A DNA stretch of 64,000 nt from Faecalibacterium sp. An122 (GTDB taxonomy: Bacteria > Bacillota > Clostridia > Oscillospirales > Ruminococcaceae), in NCBI RefSeq assembly GCF_002160895.1, contig NZ_NFLL01000009.1:1-64000 (forward strand). Reading direction: 5' to 3'. The position numbers were made by a program, and so were the translations under genes. Under the pieces are notes generated by a model, which saw only the letters and a list, made by a program, of their open reading frames with translations, was not told where the DNA came from and ran no database searches. Positions 62,195 to 64,000 of this stretch are shown one piece after another (the stretch's first letter is position 1; each line of letters begins with the position of its first letter).

Positions 62195-64000
62195 TTAGTT
62201 CATGGGTCCGGTGCGTTCAAACATCCGGTTGACCTGCTGGGCCAGCAGGGCGTGTTCCGGCGCGGTGAGCAGAGGGTCTTTGTCCAGCAGGGCAGCGGCC
62301 TCGCTCTGGGCGGCGTGAAGGGTGGCGGTGTCGTTGGCCAGGTCGGCGATCTGAAGGGCCGGCAGGCCGTGCTGGCGGCTGCCGAAGAAGTCGCCGGGGC
62401 CCCGGGTTTCCAGGTCGTACTGGGCCACCGCAAAGCCGTCGGTGGTGGAGCAGAGGAACTTCAGCCGGCTGCGGACGCTCTCGGCCTCGTTGTCGCTCAC
62501 CAGAAAGCACCAGCTCTCGGCGGCGCCCCGGCCTACCCGGCCCCGCAGCTGATGCAGGGCGCTCAGGCCGTACCGCTCGGCGTTCTCGATGACCATTACG
62601 GTGGCGTTGGGCACGTCCACCCCCACCTCAATGACGGTGGTGGACACCAGGGCGTCCAGCTGCCCGGTGCGGAAGTCCTCCATGACGGCAGCTTTCTCCT
62701 TGGGCTTCAGCTTGCCGTGCATCAGGCCCACCCGGCGGTTGGGCAGCAGGGCCTTGGCGGTCTGCTCGTAATAGGTTTTGACGGGGGTGAGGCTGGCGTC
62801 GGGGCCTTCCTCGATGGCGGGGCATACAATATAGACCTGACGCCCCGCGCCGATTTCCCGGTCCAGAAAGCCGTAGAGATCCTTCCGGCGGGCGCCCGTC
62901 ATCACCCGGGTTTTCACCGGGCGGCGGCCGGGAGGCAGCTCGTCCAGGATGGAGATGTCCAGGTCGCCGTAAATCAGCAGGCCCAGCGTCCGGGGGATGG
63001 GGGTGGCGCTCATCACCAGCAGGTGGGGCGCGCAGCCCTTTTCGGCCAGGGCGCCCCGCTGGCGGACGCCAAAGCGGTGCTGCTCGTCAATGACCGCCAG
63101 ACCCAGCCGGGCAAACTCCACCCCTTCCGACAGGATGGCGTGGGTGCCCACCACCAGGTCCGCCTCCCCGGAACGGATGGCCGCCAGGGTGGTGCGGCGG
63201 GCGGCGGCTTTCAGGCCGCCGGTCAGGAGAGCCACCCGGATGCCGAATTTGGCCAGCATCCGGTTCAGGTTTTCGGCGTGCTGTTCGGCCAGCAGTTCGG
63301 TGGGGGCCAGCAGTGCCCCCTGATACCCTGCGCCGATGGCTGCCCAGAGGGCCGCCGCGGCCACCAGGGTTTTGCCGCTGCCCACGTCCCCCTGAAGCAG
63401 ACGGTTCATGGACTCGGTTCCGGCCATGTCCTCCAGAATCTCGTCCACCGCCCGACGCTGGGCGCCGGTGGGGGAGAAGGGAAGGCTGGCCCAGAAGGGG
63501 GCGGGGTCAATCCGGCGCATGGGGGCGCCGGTGGAGGCGGAGCCGCGGTTTTTCATCTGGCCCATTCCCAGCTGGAGCACCAGCAGCTCCTCGAAGATCA
63601 GGCGGCGGCGGGCCTCCTGGGCGGCCTCCGGCGAGGAGGGCGCATGGATGTCCCGCACCGCCTGGGCCTTGCCGGGCATCCGGTATTTTTGGAGCAGGGC
63701 AGGGGGGAGCGGGTCCCCCAGCAGTTCGGCATGGGGGAGAAGCTGGGCTACACAGCGGCTGATGGCGCTGCTGGTGAGGCCTTCGGTCTGGGGATAGATG
63801 GCCGCCAGGGGCGCGGCCTGCACCTGGGCGGCGGTGCGCACCTGCGGGTTCACCATCTGGCGGCGCAGCAGCCCGCCGGTGACCTCTCCCTCAAAGAAAT
63901 ACTCCTGGCCCACCTCCAGCTTCTGGATGGTGTAGGGATTGTTGAACCAGGTCAGCTCCAAAGTGGCCACATCGTCCCCGGCGGTGGCTTTCTCCACCCG
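62195..64000 (-). CDS. recG: ATP-dependent DNA helicase RecG (5' end outside the window)
   Basis: At least 601 residues of RecG, a branch-migrating helicase that remodels stalled forks and Holliday junctions. The visible N-terminal part is the wedge OB domain (LTWFNNPYTIQKLEVGQEYFFEGEV). Then come Walker A LLQGDVGSGKTLVAAAALW, GTHAILSEGVEF, the DEQH box AVIDEQHRFGVRQRGAL, MSATPIPRTLGLLIYGDLD and the C-terminal FFGSRQHGLPAL. About 80 N-terminal residues are expected beyond position 64000. The downstream thioesterase gene is cotranscribed. Confidence 0.96.
   Translation of the reverse strand, partial: RVEKATAGDDVATLELTWFNNPYTIQKLEVGQEYFFEGEVTGGLLRRQMVNPQVRTAAQVQAAPLAAIYPQTEGLTSSAISRCVAQLLPHAELLGDPLPPALLQKYRMPGKAQAVRDIHAPSSPEAAQEARRRLIFEELLVLQLGMGQMKNRGSASTGAPMRRIDPAPFWASLPFSPTGAQRRAVDEILEDMAGTESMNRLLQGDVGSGKTLVAAAALWAAIGAGYQGALLAPTELLAEQHAENLNRMLAKFGIRVALLTGGLKAAARRTTLAAIRSGEADLVVGTHAILSEGVEFARLGLAVIDEQHRFGVRQRGALAEKGCAPHLLVMSATPIPRTLGLLIYGDLDISILDELPPGRRPVKTRVMTGARRKDLYGFLDREIGAGRQVYIVCPAIEEGPDASLTPVKTYYEQTAKALLPNRRVGLMHGKLKPKEKAAVMEDFRTGQLDALVSTTVIEVGVDVPNATVMVIENAERYGLSALHQLRGRVGRGAAESWCFLVSDNEAESVRSRLKFLCSTTDGFAVAQYDLETRGPGDFFGSRQHGLPALQIADLANDTATLHAAQSEAAALLDKDPLLTAPEHALLAQQVNRMFERTGPMN

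Overview
The window is about 60% GC and reads as chromosome of a strictly anaerobic, Gram-positive gut Firmicute of the Oscillospiraceae (Faecalibacterium / Gemmiger / Subdoligranulum-like). This is inferred from pyruvate formate-lyase, an acyl-CoA dehydratase activase, Rex, strong AGGAGG ribosome sites, TTGACA/TATAAT-like promoters and several ABC sugar importers. I see no rRNA, tRNA, phage, transposase or CRISPR array. Starts were moved from the longest frame to the codon with a good Shine-Dalgarno wherever possible. Family assignments come from motifs read by eye; no database search was run.

Layout. 0-4 kb: a TelA / LemA-like / TPM-domain envelope operon and a small Gly/Pro-rich protein that copies the TPM tail, mixed with palindromic repeats. 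4-6.3 kb (minus): tsaE-tsaB-rpiB-upp. 6.4-10 kb: a secreted protein with caspase-like His/Cys motifs, a RodA/FtsW gene with a TTG start, and DUF5655 and DUF2200 genes. 10-13.3 kb: pflB-pflA with a long leader and an unusual GTTAG-N6-CTAAC dyad; a second such dyad sits at a promoter near 13.4 kb. 13.6-18.7 kb (minus): flippase-like membrane protein, glycosyltransferase, coiled-coil protein and acyltransferase-3. 19.1-23.9 kb: tandem promoters, two acyl-AMP ligases, a carrier protein and a condensation-type acyltransferase, which look like a small acyl-conjugate pathway. 24-26.8 kb: ECF sigma factor, zinc-type anti-sigma factor and two membrane proteins.

26.8-34 kb is a pectin-oligosaccharide locus (GH105, GH28, AraC regulator, binding protein and two permeases). 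34.5-39 kb: tdk, rex, a TepA/ClpP-like protease, an NSS transporter and a small tail-anchored protein. 39-43 kb: an Mgl-type galactose ABC importer. 43.3-47.8 kb: a 1,501-residue dehydratase activase fusion. 48.3-52.1 kb: Tat-exported alkaline phosphatase, MscL with a zinc ribbon, and an M3 oligopeptidase.

53-55.2 kb: folT-folC behind a tetrahydrofolate riboswitch and terminator that are clear in the sequence. 55.2-55.5 kb may hold an unannotated small RNA. 55.7-61.3 kb: two MATE exporters flanking exodeoxyribonuclease III, a small multidrug export protein and PepV. 61.4-64 kb: acyl-ACP thioesterase and recG, which runs off the right edge.

Most worth following up: the ligase-carrier-condensation cluster with its converted ligase C-termini, the secreted caspase-like protein, the paired dyads around pfl, the candidate RNAs at 36.9 and 55.3 kb, and a composite repeat found near both ends of the window.
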